Source: Elymus sibiricus (Eukaryota > Streptophyta > Magnoliopsida > Poales > Poaceae). From it: DNA of 64,000 nucleotides. This document shows, one piece after another, positions 11,213 to 23,734 of this stretch (the stretch's first letter is position 1; every line of letters starts with the position of its first letter). The stretch covers positions 444,291,531-444,355,530 of the forward strand of contig CM077665.1 in assembly GCA_039707655.1 (NCBI GenBank), given 5' to 3'. The notes beneath the pieces were generated by a model. That model did not search any database. It was given only the letters and a program-made list of their open reading frames with translations, and was not told the origin of the DNA. The translations under genes were made by a program, and so were the position numbers.

Positions 11213-14200
11213 ATGTCGGGGAAGCAGGCTCTCAAGCCCGTCGACCGTGGAGAGGATTGGGTGGAATCGGCGGCGGATAATTCGTGGATTACACCTGGGT
11301 AAGCATCGTTTTCCCCTCTAACTGATTTGTTGATTCGTAAATTCGGCCCGTTTTGACCGCTAGTCGCTTGAATCGTTCAAATTTTGCTGAACTGTTCCCG
11401 GCCTAACAACACCCCTTATTTGAATCGAATAGGATTGATCATGCGCTTGCTTTCCGGCTGTCGGTTAGGATGGAAGTTAGTGTGCTGCGCGGTAGAAAAC
11501 CGCATATGCTTACTGGATTTTTCTATCCGAAGGTGGTAGAAACCAGTATGTCGTTCAAAGATTTGCTCGCGGCGTTCCGGAATTCTCCATATGGATGGAG
11601 CCCTGCCGATGCTGTTGAACTGAAATTTTTCAGCAGTACCGGGCAAAAATTTATACCACTAACTTGCGATGAGCATCTAGGATTGCTCTTTTCTTTTAAT
11701 GCTGAAAGCCGCTTCGGTGAAATCCATATCGAGGTGCTTCAACCACGCAATGACCGTGAGAAGGGGAAGGGTGTTCAGGAATCTTCTGCCTCTGCTAACG
11801 GAGAGCGCCCCGGCACTCCTTGTAGGTCGAAACCAAGCAGAGCTAGTGGTTCTGAAAGTCAGAATATATCTACTGCCGTTTCTTGTGCCGCTTCTCCTGT
11901 CGTAGCCGCAGCCGATGTAGTACATGATGAAGAGCCAGACGAAGAGGTGCCTCGACATGATGACGAGGATGAGAATATGTTCCCTGACCTTGTAGATATT
12001 GCCAGTAAACAAGCAATGGAAGATGAATTTCAGGAGCAACCTATCAGCCGTGCTAGATTTGATGACACTGACGATGAAGAGATGGAGGAGAACATTGACA
12101 AGTTAGTTTTAGATGAATATGATGGTGAGGACATGTCAACAATTGAGTGGAACAGGGAAGATCCTCAGCTTGGTGTCGGCACCATATTCCAGTCGATGGT
12201 GGATTGTCGTAATGCAGTGACTACATACTGCATTCTCACACAAAATACATATGTGATTGAAAGGAGTGAGCCATCAAGGTTCATCGTTCGTTGCCCGTAT
12301 GATAGGTGTAGATGGAGGTTGCATGCATCACGTATGTTGAGGAGCAAGTTCATTCAGGTTTGTGTATTTCAGTATATACTGATTCTATTTTCACATCATT
12401 GTGTAATGTTTTCAGATAAAAAGGAACCCACACCAGCACACTTGTCCACCTAGAGGGGGAGGGGGAAGGCTAAAACAAAGCTAGCAAAGAGTAGATGGGT
12501 GGCAGATGCAATTTTGGATTGGTTGAGAGAAAAACCAACACTTGGTCCAACAGAACTCCAAGGAAAGCTATTTGATAAGTACAAGATTGTTGTACCTTAC
12601 ATGAAGATTTTTTATGGTAAGGAAATAGCTCTTGATAGGATTAATGGCCCTTGGAATGAGAGCTTTCAGTTGCTCTACACATTTAAAGCTAAAGTGGAAG
12701 CTGCTAGTCTAGTGAGTGTTGTAGAGATTAAGAAGCATACAGTTCCATACAAAATAAAAGGGAAGTCATTTGAGAAGGAGTGCTTCAGGAGGGGTTTTGT
12801 TTGTTTCAAGGCTTCTTGGCAGGGGTTTCTGGATGGTTGTAGGCCCTATTTGGCTGTTGATGCAACTGCTTTGAATGGAAGGTGGAGAGGACAACTGGTG
12901 ACAGCTTCTGCAGTTGATGGACACAATTGGATATTCCCAGTTGCATTTGGTGTGGTGGAGGCAGAGTCCGAGGAAAGTTGGGTCTGGTTTCTGCAACAGT
13001 TGCGCAACCTTATAGGTACCACCCTAGGTTTAGCTATACACACAGATGCTTGCAAGGGTTTGGAGAGTGCAGTGGAACTTCCCTGGAGTGGAGCATAGGG
13101 AATGTATGCGACACCTAGCGCAGAATTTCAGAAGTAGGTTCAAAGGTAAAGTTTATGATGAGAACTTATGGCCAGCATCATACACATGCAGTGAGAGGAA
13201 GCATGATCATCATTTGAGAGTGTTGTATGCTCACAATCCTCTGGTGAAGGAGTACCTAGATGCACATCATGGAAATTTATGGTCAAGAAGCAAATTCAAT
13301 GCAATATGCAAAGTAGACTATGTGACCAGTAAGCTAGCAGAGTGTTTCAATGCAAAGATCAAGTCATTGAAAAGGCTTCTGATATGGCAAATATTTGATA
13401 AGATTCGGTAGATGATCATGATGAAGATGGCTCTTCGCAAAAGAATTGCAGAAACAGAATATGTTGGCCATCTTATGCTCCCATCTCTCATTGAGGCATT
13501 GCATGTCAAGGCAAGAGGACTGGACATAATGAAATGCATTCGAGCGGCGACACACGAGGCTGAGGTAACATATACTGATAGTAAAAACAGGGAATGGAGA
13601 TATCCAGTTAACCTAGCAACTAGGGAATGCAGTTGTAGGCAATGGCAGCTCCGTGGGAAGCCATGCATACATGCCCTACATCTGATGACTGTTATTGGTG
13701 GTGAAGATGGTGAAGTTGATCAATACATCTCTGAATATTTTTCTGTTGCCAAATTCAGGGCTGCTTATGCTTCCAATGTGCCCGCACTCTTGGGAAAAAC
13801 CAATGGAACATAGTAGATCTAGGGTTCAAACTACATTCTCCTGTACTGACTAGACCGCCAGGAAGACCAAGGAAAAACAGGTACAGAAGAGGTGAAGAGG
13901 GTCGTGTAAAAGGACAACATAAGTACAAAAAATGTGGAACCCTAGGGCACATTGCTAGGAAATGTACCAATCCAGTGGATGCTTCATTTGGAGAAGAGGA
14001 ATAATGGGCAGCAAAAAATGCAGAGGACAATGCAGGATTAGAGCAGATTGCAGCTATTGCAGCGGAGAATGAAGCATTAGAGCAGATAGCAGCTAATGCA
14101 GAGGAGGATGAAGCATTAGAGCAGATTGCAGCTAATGCAAAGGAGAATGAAGCAACTAAATTAGCACTGCCGGCAGCTTGGTATGTGTGCAACAACCTTC

Positions 14201-14542
14201 CCTTTTTGTGCATTTCTTCTATTTTTTATCGATGCTTATACTCTTTTTTCTGTTTGATCTAGCTCTAGGGAAATTAAAGGAAAAGGAGAGAAAAGTCCAA
14301 GAGAGAATGAAACTTCGGTTTAGTCATCATCTAATGCAGAATTTGAAGCCATGGCTTATGAAGATTTTGAAGCTATTGAACCCTGTCAACTGGCCAGTGG
14401 AAGTTCTCCGCCAGCACCTCGACAGCCACCAACCGAAGTGAAGATCAAAAGGAAGAAGAAAAAGGTGGATATCCTAGCTAGGAAAACGAGGAGCAAGTCT
14501 GTTAAACCGTCTAGGAACACAAGGGGCAAGGCAAAGATGTGA
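11213..14542 (+). pseudogene. Mutator-like (MuDR) transposase, multiply broken
   Basis: Four exons can be traced: 11213-11298, 11469-12357, 12416-14180 and 14273-14542, all with GT/AG borders. The first three join in phase. The protein begins MSGKQALKPV, then a PB1-like N-domain and an acidic stretch. A MuDR DNA-binding region follows (GTIFQSMVDCRNAV ... FIVRCPYDRCRWRLHASRM), then the MULE transposase core (YLAVDATALNGRW with the first catalytic Asp), a SWIM zinc finger (CSCRQWQLRGKPCIHALH) and a CCHC-type knuckle. In that knuckle the first Cys is replaced by Tyr (YKKCGTLGHIARKC). Damage: frameshifts near 12460, 13080 and 13800, and stops at 13409, near 14002 and in the last exon. The C-terminal tail is basic (KIKRKKKKVDI). 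The terminal repeats were not found. Confidence 0.85.
14033..14158 (+). repeat. coding tandem repeat in the MULE C-terminal region
   Basis: Three imperfect copies of a 42-bp unit encode variants of ALEQIAANAEENE. The unit lengthens a helical acidic linker downstream of the zinc knuckle. It lies past an in-frame stop (near 14002), so its coding role is already lost. Confidence 0.75.
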
Positions 14543-15467
14543 ACTTTGAACGTTGAATGCAAGTTGTAAACTTTGAACTTTAAGGATTTGTAATAATCCA
14601 AAATTGGAGGCGAGATTTGAATTTGAACTAACCTTTGAATTTTAAGGATTTGTAATAATTCGAAATTGGAGGCAACATTTGAAGTCCATTGCTCTGTGAT
14701 GTGATGTTTTCAAAAATTGAATTATTGTTTGGGACTAAAGGCTTTGTTGTTGTTGTTGTTGATGATGTTGGCAAAATTTGAATTATTACACGTGGCAAAA
14801 TTTGAATAATGAAAAAATAAGTTCAGATCCTTCTTATTGACACTAAAACGAAGCTTTGGTGATTTTCTTGTTTTTTTTAAAAAAAAATCGTAAACCTATA
14901 CCCACTATCACTCTCTTCTCGAACTCTATACAACCTCGTACGTGATAGCTCATTTTTGTGAACGAGTTTTCATGAAAATGTCCCTAAACCAAGTTTATAA
15001 TTTTTATGGTGACTATGTCTTATAAAACGATGAACCGCGAAGGTTTCATATTTTTTTGATTTTTTTTGAATTAGTTAAGGTCATTTGAAAGTTGGTCAAA
15101 TCTAAGATAACCCCGCTGACCGGCTCAAAACCCCGCAGCGTCTCTCCAAACCCTAGCGTCGAACTGTAGCCGTCCGATCATACCCTAGTGCCAAGCGACA
15201 ACCCTCATATATGGTCTTCTAGAAGGAATTCCGAGGGCAGGCTGCGCGCCGTTGGATCACATGGACTGCTCTGCATCGTTGGGCGATCCGCGAGACGACG
15301 AGAGGTTGGTTCTGCTCGCCCACCACTGCGACATTGCCTCCCCTTTCCTCTCTTCTTCTGCGGCGACGACAGGAGCCCCTCATCTGCTTCGTCTTCCCCG
15401 GCGACGAGATATATCGAGCTCCACCTCAGCCTCCCGCCCCGCGTGGACCCAGTATGGTCAACTGCCC
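14543..15467. other. MULE 3' flank and 5' region of GRF pseudogene
   Basis: 14565-14690 holds a direct repeat: a phrase of about 70 bp around TTTAAGGATTTGTAATAAT occurs twice. A short GTT microsatellite lies at 14743-14760. 14870-15130 is AT-rich and structureless. 15130-15467 is GC-rich and probably the leader of the following pseudogene. Confidence 0.5.
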
Positions 15468-15976
15468 ATGCAGCCATGTCCTGACTGCCCACGCACCGCG
15501 CCACTGAAACGGTTGACTTCGAAGGAGGACAGGAACGACAACTTTGGGCGCGAGTTTGTGAAATGCGAGAGCAAGCCAGATGGGCAGGTTAGATCTCATG
15601 ATTTTCCTCTTTGCTTTTAATTCTTTTTCGTTGGATCCGGGATTTAGGGCTCATGATTTTTTTTTCAGATCGTGAAGAAGTGCACACATTTTGAATGACT
15701 GGATGACTACGTTCTAAGGCTTCAAGGGGAGGCTTGATTCAATTCAATGGGGCCGCAACCCAGGAGCTCAATCTGTCGTCAACCATGCGGAATTTTGTCT
15801 CTGAAAGTGTTGCTCCGACCGTTGGGGATGCAGATCTGAAGGGAGAATTAAAGAAGATGAACAAGAACTTGAGGCAGATGATTCAATTGAAGAAGCAGGC
15901 GAATCTGATAGCTTTAGGATTTTATTTTTGTATAGTTGCCCTAGGATTTGCTTACTTGTTGGTCATCACTCGTTAG
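15468..15976 (+). pseudogene. GRF zinc-finger protein with C-terminal membrane anchor, broken
   Basis: Exon 1 (15468-15587) starts [16 protein letters not shown] and ends at a GT donor. Exon 2 starts at 15669 after a T-rich AG acceptor, continuing in phase. Together they make a GRF-type zinc finger (CPDC ... FVKCESK ... VKKCTHFE), but the codon where the conserved Trp is expected is TGA (15696-15698). Reading past it, a one-base frame change near 15730 is needed to reach the rest: a coiled segment (LKGELKKMNKNLRQMIQLKK) and a single membrane helix (IALGFYFCIVALGFAYLLVI), ending at 15976. GRF fingers bind single-stranded nucleic acid in some proteins. The role of the membrane-anchored plant type is unknown. 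One nonsense and one indel make this a recent-looking pseudogene. Confidence 0.75.
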
Positions 15977-16312
15977 AGATGTTATTGCTGCGGTGTAAGC
16001 TTAATTTGTGGATCATGTGCTCTCTAGGTTGCTTAAACTATTTCCCTGTTGGTTCTCCAGCTCTGGTTGGGCCGTCGCATGGCGTTGACTGTCGAAGGCC
16101 CAAAGATAAAAGAGGCCTATGAAATGGTGCACGCGCTGGTTCTGCTTTTTTTGCTTATTGATTTGATTGCACCTACAGAGAATGAGTGCACGTTGATTCT
16201 GTTTTTTTGCTGATTGATTTGAAATATGGCCACCAAAAATTAGTTTACATCGTGCAAAATGGCCACAAACTATTAAAAAAAGCTTCTTTCTGTTCATAAT
16301 ATATAGGGATAT
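15977..16312. other. 3' flank of GRF pseudogene
   Basis: AT-rich with no long frame. Two T-runs and a weakly repeated phrase (GCTTATTGATTTGA / GCTGATTGATTTGA) are present. It ends at the Stowaway-like fragment. Confidence 0.4.
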
Positions 16313-16457
16313 ACTCCCTCCTTTCCGGTTTATAGGGCTCAAATCTAAAATCTCATCAACCAAGGTGAATCTAAGTGGATGGCACTAGTTTTAACTAGCC
16401 AATGAAATATTTCTCACATATTCAATTTCCAAAGCAATAAATGTACCACCCTCCTTC
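16313..16457 (+). mobile_element. Stowaway (Tc1/mariner) MITE fragment
   Basis: The stretch begins TACTCCCTCCTTTCCGG, close to the CTCCCTCCGT terminus of cereal Stowaway MITEs, and continues with MITE-like AT-rich sequence. The matching right terminus is missing. The fragment ends where the truncated LTR of the next element begins. Confidence 0.6.
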
Positions 16458-17295
16458 TCAGTTAGACTCAAAGCATGAATTGAATCTATTTGGGTTTTAT
16501 TGCTGCATAATTAAATAGCTTTGTATTTCTCTTCGATCTACCTATCTTCTTTGGACAAGTTTGATTGATTTATCTTCAGTGAGAGAGTTGCTTTGTAGTG
16601 GGTTCAATCTTACGGTGCTCTAACCCAGTGACAATAAGGGACATGACATGTATTGTAATTTTTCTAATAAGGATAAAATGACGGGTTTTAGTCATATTGA
16701 TTGACTTCTTCTAGTCTACATTATGTCATCTTGCTTATTGCAATACTCTGTTTCTTGCAAACTTAATAACTTGAGATGCATGATGCATAGCGGTTTTGTA
16801 GTGGAGTATTAGTAGTGGACGTTATTAAGTTTAACGATCTACTTATCACGAACGTAATGCCTATGTGAGATTATGCCATGAATGATCATAGTCATAAATA
16901 TTGCAATCTGTTCAACTGCCCAACTGTAGTTTGTTTACCATGCCATTCACCTATTTTCGAGAGAGTTACCACTAGTGAACCTATGCCCCCCCTGAGTCTA
17001 TTCTCCACCAGTCAAGTGTTCTACAAAATTGCCTCTTTATTTACCGTTACACTTTACCACTACTATCTACATCTATTGTTTAATCTTGTAACTAGCAAGA
17101 CAAGGGGCTTGACAACCCCCTTGCCACGTGGGGTGCAAGTTTTTATCTTGTTTGTGTGCATGTGCTATTTATCTTTGTAGGCTAGAAGCTCCTACTCGTT
17201 TGATAAACCTTGGTTCTTAACTAAGAGAAATCTTTGTTGCTATCTACATCACCCTTCCTCTTTGGGGAAACCCAACGACTCGTGTGGGAGTAGCA
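16458..17295 (+). repeat. 5' LTR, left end lost
   Basis: Aligns with 23025-23734 of the 3' LTR and with 44538-44636. About the first 750 bp are missing, and the left edge abuts the MITE fragment, so no target duplication can be read. The right edge is ...GTAGCA, ten bases before the primer site. Confidence 0.75.
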
Positions 17296-17305
17296 AAGAA
17301 ATTTC

Positions 17306-17323
17306 TGGTGCAGTTGTCGGGGA
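17306..17323 (+). promoter_or_regulatory. worn tRNA-Asp-type primer binding site
   Basis: Reads TGGTGCAGTTGTCGGGGA against the expected TGGCGCCGTTGCCGGGGA, with three differences. Confidence 0.7.
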
Positions 17324-17339
17324 GTCTTCTTCGCGTCAG

Positions 17340-19600
17340 ATGCTTTCACACAAACTCCTTATTTACTTGTTTTATTTTTTTCCTAGTTACTTTTTTTCTT
17401 GCTTTGCTTGCATCTTTGGTTGCCAAGTTGTTTTCTTCCAAAATACCAAAAATACCTCTTCTTGCAATTTCTGCTTTTCTTGCGATCATGTATACTGCCG
17501 AGAACACCAAGCTGTGTGACTTTTCTAGGAATAATAACACTGATTTTATCAGTACTCCCATTGCTCCTCCCGCCACTAGTGCAGAATCTTATGAGATTAA
17601 AGTTGCTTTGTTGAATCTTGTTATGAAAGATCAATTTTCTGGAAACTAAAATGAAGATGTTGCTGCCCATTTTAGTTCCTTTGCATAATTATGTGATATA
17701 AAAGAACACTAAAGATGTGGAAAATGATATTATAAAACTGAAGCTATTCCCTTTTCCCCTTAGAGATAGAACTAAGGAATGTCTAGTGTCTTTACCGAAA
17801 AATAGCATGATTCTTGGACTAAGTGTAAATATGCTTTATTGGCAAGTATTTTCCTCCTGCAAAAATTACATCTCCGAGGAATCAAATTATGAATTTTAAA
17901 CTACTTGATCAAGAACATGATGCACAATCTTTGGAAAGAATGAAACTTATGCTAAAAAAAATCCCTACTCATGGATTATGTCTTTGGATGGTAGTACAAT
18001 TTTTTATGCAGGACTAAACTTTGTTTTTATAAATCTTCTAGATTCTGCTGCAAATGGTACATTCACGGGGATAACTCTTGGAGAAGTAACTAATATTCTT
18101 GACAACATGATTGTAGACTATTCCCAACGACACACCGAGCGAGCTCCAACTCATAAGAAGGTAAATTCTGTCGAGGAAATTTCCTCTCTCAGTGAAAAAT
18201 TTGATCCTATTATGTCCATGCCTAAGAGTGCTACTATTGATCTAGATGATATACCATTGTCTACTTTGATTTAGCAAAATAAGGACAATATTGATGTGAA
18301 TTTTATTTCTAGAAGTAATTTCAACCAAAACGCTTATATGGGTAACGTTAATAATAATGCTAGACCGTATCCCGGTAATCCCTCAAATTCTTATGGCAAT
18401 TCTTATAATAAAATACTAATACTAAGACTACTACTACTACTAATAGAGTACCTACTGATCTTGAGGGTACAATTAAACATTTTATCAATTGTCAAAAGAC
18501 TTTAAATACTACTATAAAGGGAAAATCGAGTAATATTGATGTTATGACTAGAACTGTTGATAGGCTTGCTCATGACATGGATATGCTTATAATTTTAAAA
18601 GTTCTACCTAATAAAGATAAAATAACTAAATAAGTGAAAGCGATTCGAGTTTCTATTGATTATAATACTAAAATGATTGTCATGTTAAAAGTTAGAGGAT
18701 AGCAAGAAGAAAGAGAGGCTGAATTGCGTTATCTTGCTTGTAATGATGAGGGTGTTAAAACTATAGATGTGACACCCATTAAATCCTTGTTAAGAAATAT
18801 TAAGCATGTTAAGATAATGATAAAGGGACTATAGAGAGTCACCTTTAGCTAGAAGGAGTCCCAATTGTCTAGAGGGTGAATATCTTGATGATAGAAATGA
18901 TAAAAGTGGGTTTGGAGAGGTCAACACTTTAGGTAGTGTTGCATTCACTATTTTGTATTGTGAAGACTTTAATTATGATATTTTTTCTATTACTGAATGT
19001 ATTTCTTTGTTGTAATCCATGTTAAATTCATCCAATTCCTATGATCAAAATAAAGCTCTTACTAAACATATCGTAGAAGCACTTACTAAGGCTAATGAAG
19101 AAAAACTTGAACTTGAGGTTTCCATCCAAGAAAATTAGATGATGGATGGGAACCTACTTTTAAAATTAAGATCAATAATTATGTATGCAATGCTTTCTGT
19201 GATTTAGGATCAAGTGTCTCCACTATGCCTAAAGCAATATATGATGTACTTGGTTTTGATTCTATGACTGAATGTTCATTAACCTTGCACCTTGTGGATT
19301 CAACTATTTAAAAGCCTATGGGAAGAGTAAATGATGTGCTTATTATTACTAATATAAATTATGTTCCCATTGACTTTATTTTTTTTGGAAATGGAATGTA
19401 ATCCCGCATGTCCTAGTATACTTGGAAAACCCTTTTTAAGGACTATAGGTGCCATTGTTGATATGAAGGAAGGCAACATTAGGTTCCAATTACCATTGAA
19501 GAAAGGTATGTAACACTTCCCAAGAAACAGAGTTAAGCCTCCTTTTGAGTCTATCACGAGAGCCACATATTATCTCTCTTTAGATGATAAAACTTGATAG
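17340..19600 (+). pseudogene. decayed gag and protease of element no. 2
   Basis: Only pieces can be read. The gag-like pieces are at 17488-17649 and 17978-18274 (TNILDNMIVDYSQRHTERAP). An Asn-rich stretch follows at 18296-18415. A protease remnant lies at 19140-19520, in which the DLG-type active site region is split by stops, though its C-terminal ILGKPFLRTIGAIVDMKEG motif is still clear. Many stops and frameshifts lie between pieces. The block around 19580-19660 corresponds to the noncoding block after protease in the copies at 1-346 and 50140-50230. Confidence 0.7.
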
Positions 19601-22279
19601 AATGCATTACACCTAGCTAAAGGGCATTGCACTTGTTGGGAGACAACCCAATAATTATCTTAAATTTGTATTCCTTTTTAGTGGGTCTACATAATTATTC
19701 CTACTATATTATTTATTTTTGTATTTTTTGTGCCAAGTTGATCCTTTGGGATGTTGCAAATCCATGTTTGCTAGGTTTTGTGCACAAACGGAAATTTTTG
19801 CGCCCAGTACTTGAATTGTTTCTCCATACTGCAACTTGATCAATTCTTGAAATTTCTACAAATTACTACATTAAAACTTGTTTGTCGCGTCCCAATGTTT
19901 CAGAATTTATTAGTTACAGAAATATAGATAAAATTATAATTTACATATTGTTCTATTTTTGATAGAATGATACTATGTTTTCTTTGACTACTTGTTTTAG
20001 AGTTTCCATGGCATATATTGGGGGCTATAAAGTGTGGAAATGATATGATACAATAGCCATTACTTGGAAATAAATATGCATCTTGTCCTGACACTACATG
20101 ATTGAGATATATCTTTTATATGTAGTAACCTATCTCACGAGATCCGTTAAGTTTTGTGTTGATGAATTTTGTAAGATTGAGGGTAGACAATGATATGAGG
20201 TGAACAAGAGGCGACAAGAGCCTAGTATTGGGGGTGCTCAAGGCACCCAAAGGTAATAGCTAAGGTGACTCAAGCGTCTAAACTTGGGGATACCCCGGAA
20301 GGCATCTCCTCTTTCGTCATCAATAACTATCGGTATGTCTCGGTTGGAACTATGTTTTAATTTGTCCACATGATACGTGCTTTCCTTGGAGCATATTTTC
20401 TTTTCTTTTTGTTTTTTTGGTCATCACAACCCTTATGTCCTAAGCACACTCCTTAGAGATACACACATTGGTATATTATCTACAACGTGCTCATTGATCT
20501 TCACATATATCTTTTTGAGTTGAGGCTTTTATAGAATTTGCTCTTGCACTTCACTTATACATGTTAGAGCATGGTGATAAATTATGTTTTTATAGAAAAG
20601 ATTAGGACTATCTTGCCTCACTTATATCTTTTTAGAGAGTCAAATCCTAATTGCTATTTTGCATAAATTATTTGTTGGTCCTAAAAATAATAGGTATGTA
20701 GAAGTGGTATAATAAAAAACTTGCACGGACTTGTAGATCAATTGAAATTGATAATTGGGTTCCTTGTTATAATTGTGAGGTAGGGAGTGACTAATTTATT
20801 TTTGTGTAGCCTTAAGGACTTGCGTGAAGTAGTGGAAATGTGTCATAAAGTCATACACATTATTATTTGTGGTCGTTTAAGTGAAACCGATGGTGAGGGG
20901 TCTAAATTGAAGAACATTGTAAGTAACCACCTTGAAGAATGGGTCGGGAAGCCTAGTGGGCGTCATTTCGTCAAACTCACCCCTTGGAGTAGTCGGTCTT
21001 ATGGTTAACCCGGTGTAGACTATGAAGTATTAGTGAGATTGTTTATGAGTTGCGGTCTTTAAAGCACTTTCACATATCCATATTTTGCTAGCCTCTTTGG
21101 TAATGTGCATTGCATACTCTCACCTCAAAACATGGCGCTTACTTCGCCGGTGCATCCACGCCTCGTGAGATGATACACTCTCTCACGCATAAACGTCATT
21201 ATATCTTCCTCAAAACAGCCACCATACCTACCTATTATGACATTTCCATAGACATTCTGAGATATATTGCCATGCAGCTTCCAGTCATTTTGCTTTGCAT
21301 GATCATACATAGCTGACATGATGGTACACTGCCAGAAGCATTCATATGTAGTCATAATTTTGTTCCATATCAAGAGTTGTAAATAAATAAAAGTATGATG
21401 CATTATAGAGTGTGCCCCTACCCGTGACATATAAAAAAAAGGAAAAAGGCCAAAAAGAGCCTAACAAAAAAAAGAGACGAAAAGAGAGAGGGTGACACTA
21501 CTATCCTCTACACACTTGTGCTTCTGTAGCACCATATATTTCGCATAGAGAGTTTTCATAATATTTATTTCATATACTAGTGGGACTTTTACATTATAGA
21601 ACTTGACTTGCATATTCCTATGCCGAGCTTCCTCAATTGCTCGAGGTATTCATTGAGCAAGCAAGTTGGATGCACACCCACTTAGTTGCATTAGGAGAGC
21701 TTTCATACACTTATAGCTCTAGTGCATTCATTGCATGGAAATCCCTACATCTCATATTGATATTGAATGTAAGGCCTCTCCATTGCCTAATGTTGAAGTG
21801 ATACTTTCTTATACCTTTTTGTCTTCTCATGAAACCCCCATTACCATCGTATTTCCCATCCTAAGTGCTAAGAGACCAAGTCTTGTGAATTGAGCATTAA
21901 GCAAAGTGCTAAGTAGTTGAAAATGGCTCGTCACAGATTCGATTATTTGATTGAAGCTCTTGGTTGTGTTATGGGAATATGTTTGAATATTATAAAGCCT
22001 TTAGTGATTGGGGACATGTGTATGATGTCCTGAGTATTAATTGGTATTACATGAAAGCAGTAATCCATGGAAAGCAATAGTAATTTTGTTTACACATTTT
22101 GATGTTACTTGCTTGTTATTAATTATAGTATTATTGCTTTGAATCAATTTTGTACTAAAGTTCACATCGTTGTTACATAATTTGATCAAGATCATGTTAG
22201 ATAGCATTCAACATAAAAAATATATCTTTGTTAATCATTTACCTACTCGAGGATGAGGAGGAATTAAGCTTGGGGATGT
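19601..22279 (+). other. 3' internal region and polypurine tract of element no. 2
   Basis: Noncoding, AT-rich. A block at about 21085-21260 (GTGCATTGCATACTCTCACC ... CTCAAAACAGCCACCATACC) is shared with 41400-41560, and its first part with 51645-51710. The region ends in a purine-rich tract (AGGATGAGGAGGAATTAAGC, then TTGGGGATGT) directly before the 3' LTR, which would prime plus-strand synthesis. Confidence 0.65.
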
Positions 22280-23734
22280 TGATACGTCTCAAATGTGTCT
22301 ATAATTTTTTATTGTTTAATGCTATTATATTATCATTTTATATACTTTTTTATAGCAATTTATATTATTTTTACGGACTAACCTATTAATTTAGTGTAGA
22401 GTACCCGTTCCTGTTTTCTGCTTGTTTTTGCTTTTGCAGGAAATCAATACCTACGGAGGTCAAAACACGTTGCCGATTTAACACAATTTTTTTTGGGGAA
22501 AAAAGAAACATTGTAAGCTTTAGGAGGAGTCGATACGAGCCATGGGGGGGCCACATGGACAGGTGGCGCGTCCACCCCCAGATGGACATGTCGCGTGGCC
22601 AGCGGGTAGTCGCGCCCCTCGTCCATGTGGGGCCCCTACTTACTGCCTTGACCTAATTCCACTGCCATAAATCCCTATAAAAACCGAAACCATCCGTTGT
22701 GCCTCTAGAAGAATCTTCTCGTTGCTTCAAGCCTCTGTTCCGAAGAGATCCCATCTGGAGGCCGATTTCGGAGTTCTACTGGAGGGTGAAGCCATTGCCG
22801 AAGGCCTCTCCATCAACCTTACTGTCTCCATGACCATCTGGAAGTAGTCCTTTAGGACCTAGGGGTCCATCAACCTTGCTGCCTCCATGATGGTTCTCTC
22901 TCACTTTTGAATCTTCAACACCATATTCTCGTTCTTGATCGAGATCAATTCGATGTAACCAGTGGTGTGTTTGTTGGGACATGATGAATTGTCAATTTAT
23001 GCTCAAATGTTCATTGAAATCAACTGGATCTATTTGGGCTCGCTTGCTGCATATTAAATAGCTTTGTATTTCTCATCGATCTATCTATCTTTTTGGTCAA
23101 GTTCGATTTATTTATCTTCAGTGGGAGAGGTGCTTTGTAGTGGGTTCAGTATTCCGGTGCTCTAACCCAGTGACAATAAGGGCAAAGACACGTATTGTAT
23201 TGTTGCCACTAAGGATAAAATGACAGCGTTTAGTCATATTGTTTGACTTCTTGAGGTCTACATTACGCAATCTTGCTTATTGCAATACTTTGTTTCTTGC
23301 AAACCTAATACCTTGATATGCATGCTGGATAGCGATTTTGGGATGGAGTACTAGTATAGACGTCGGTAAGTTTAACGATCTACTTATCACATATGTAATG
23401 CCTATGTAAGATTATGTCATGAATGATCGTAGTCATAAATATCGCAATCTGTTCAATTCTCGAACTATAATATGTTTACCATGCTATTCGCATGTTTTCG
23501 AGAGAGTTACCACTAGTGAACCTATGGCCTCCGGGTCTATTCTCCATCAATCAAGCCTTCTACAAAATTCCCTTTATTTTCCTCTTTTTATTTGCTGCTT
23601 CAGTTTCCCACTACTATCTACCTCTATTTGTTTTAATGTTGTAACTAGCAAGACAAGGGGCTTGACAATCCCCTTGCCACGTTGTGTGCAAGTTTTTATC
23701 TTGTTTGTGTGTAGGTGATGCTGATCTTCTTAGT
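22280..23734 (+). repeat. 3' LTR of element no. 2, left part
   Basis: Begins TGATACGTCTCAAATG. It is interrupted at 23734 by element no. 3 and resumes at 44538. The target duplication TTAGT lies at 23730-23734 and 44533-44537. Confidence 0.85.

Noticed and set aside
10800..15130. Mutator terminal inverted repeats around the MULE transposase
   Set aside because: I compared 10790-10900 with 14560-15130 by eye and found no inverted match, so element ends are not claimed.
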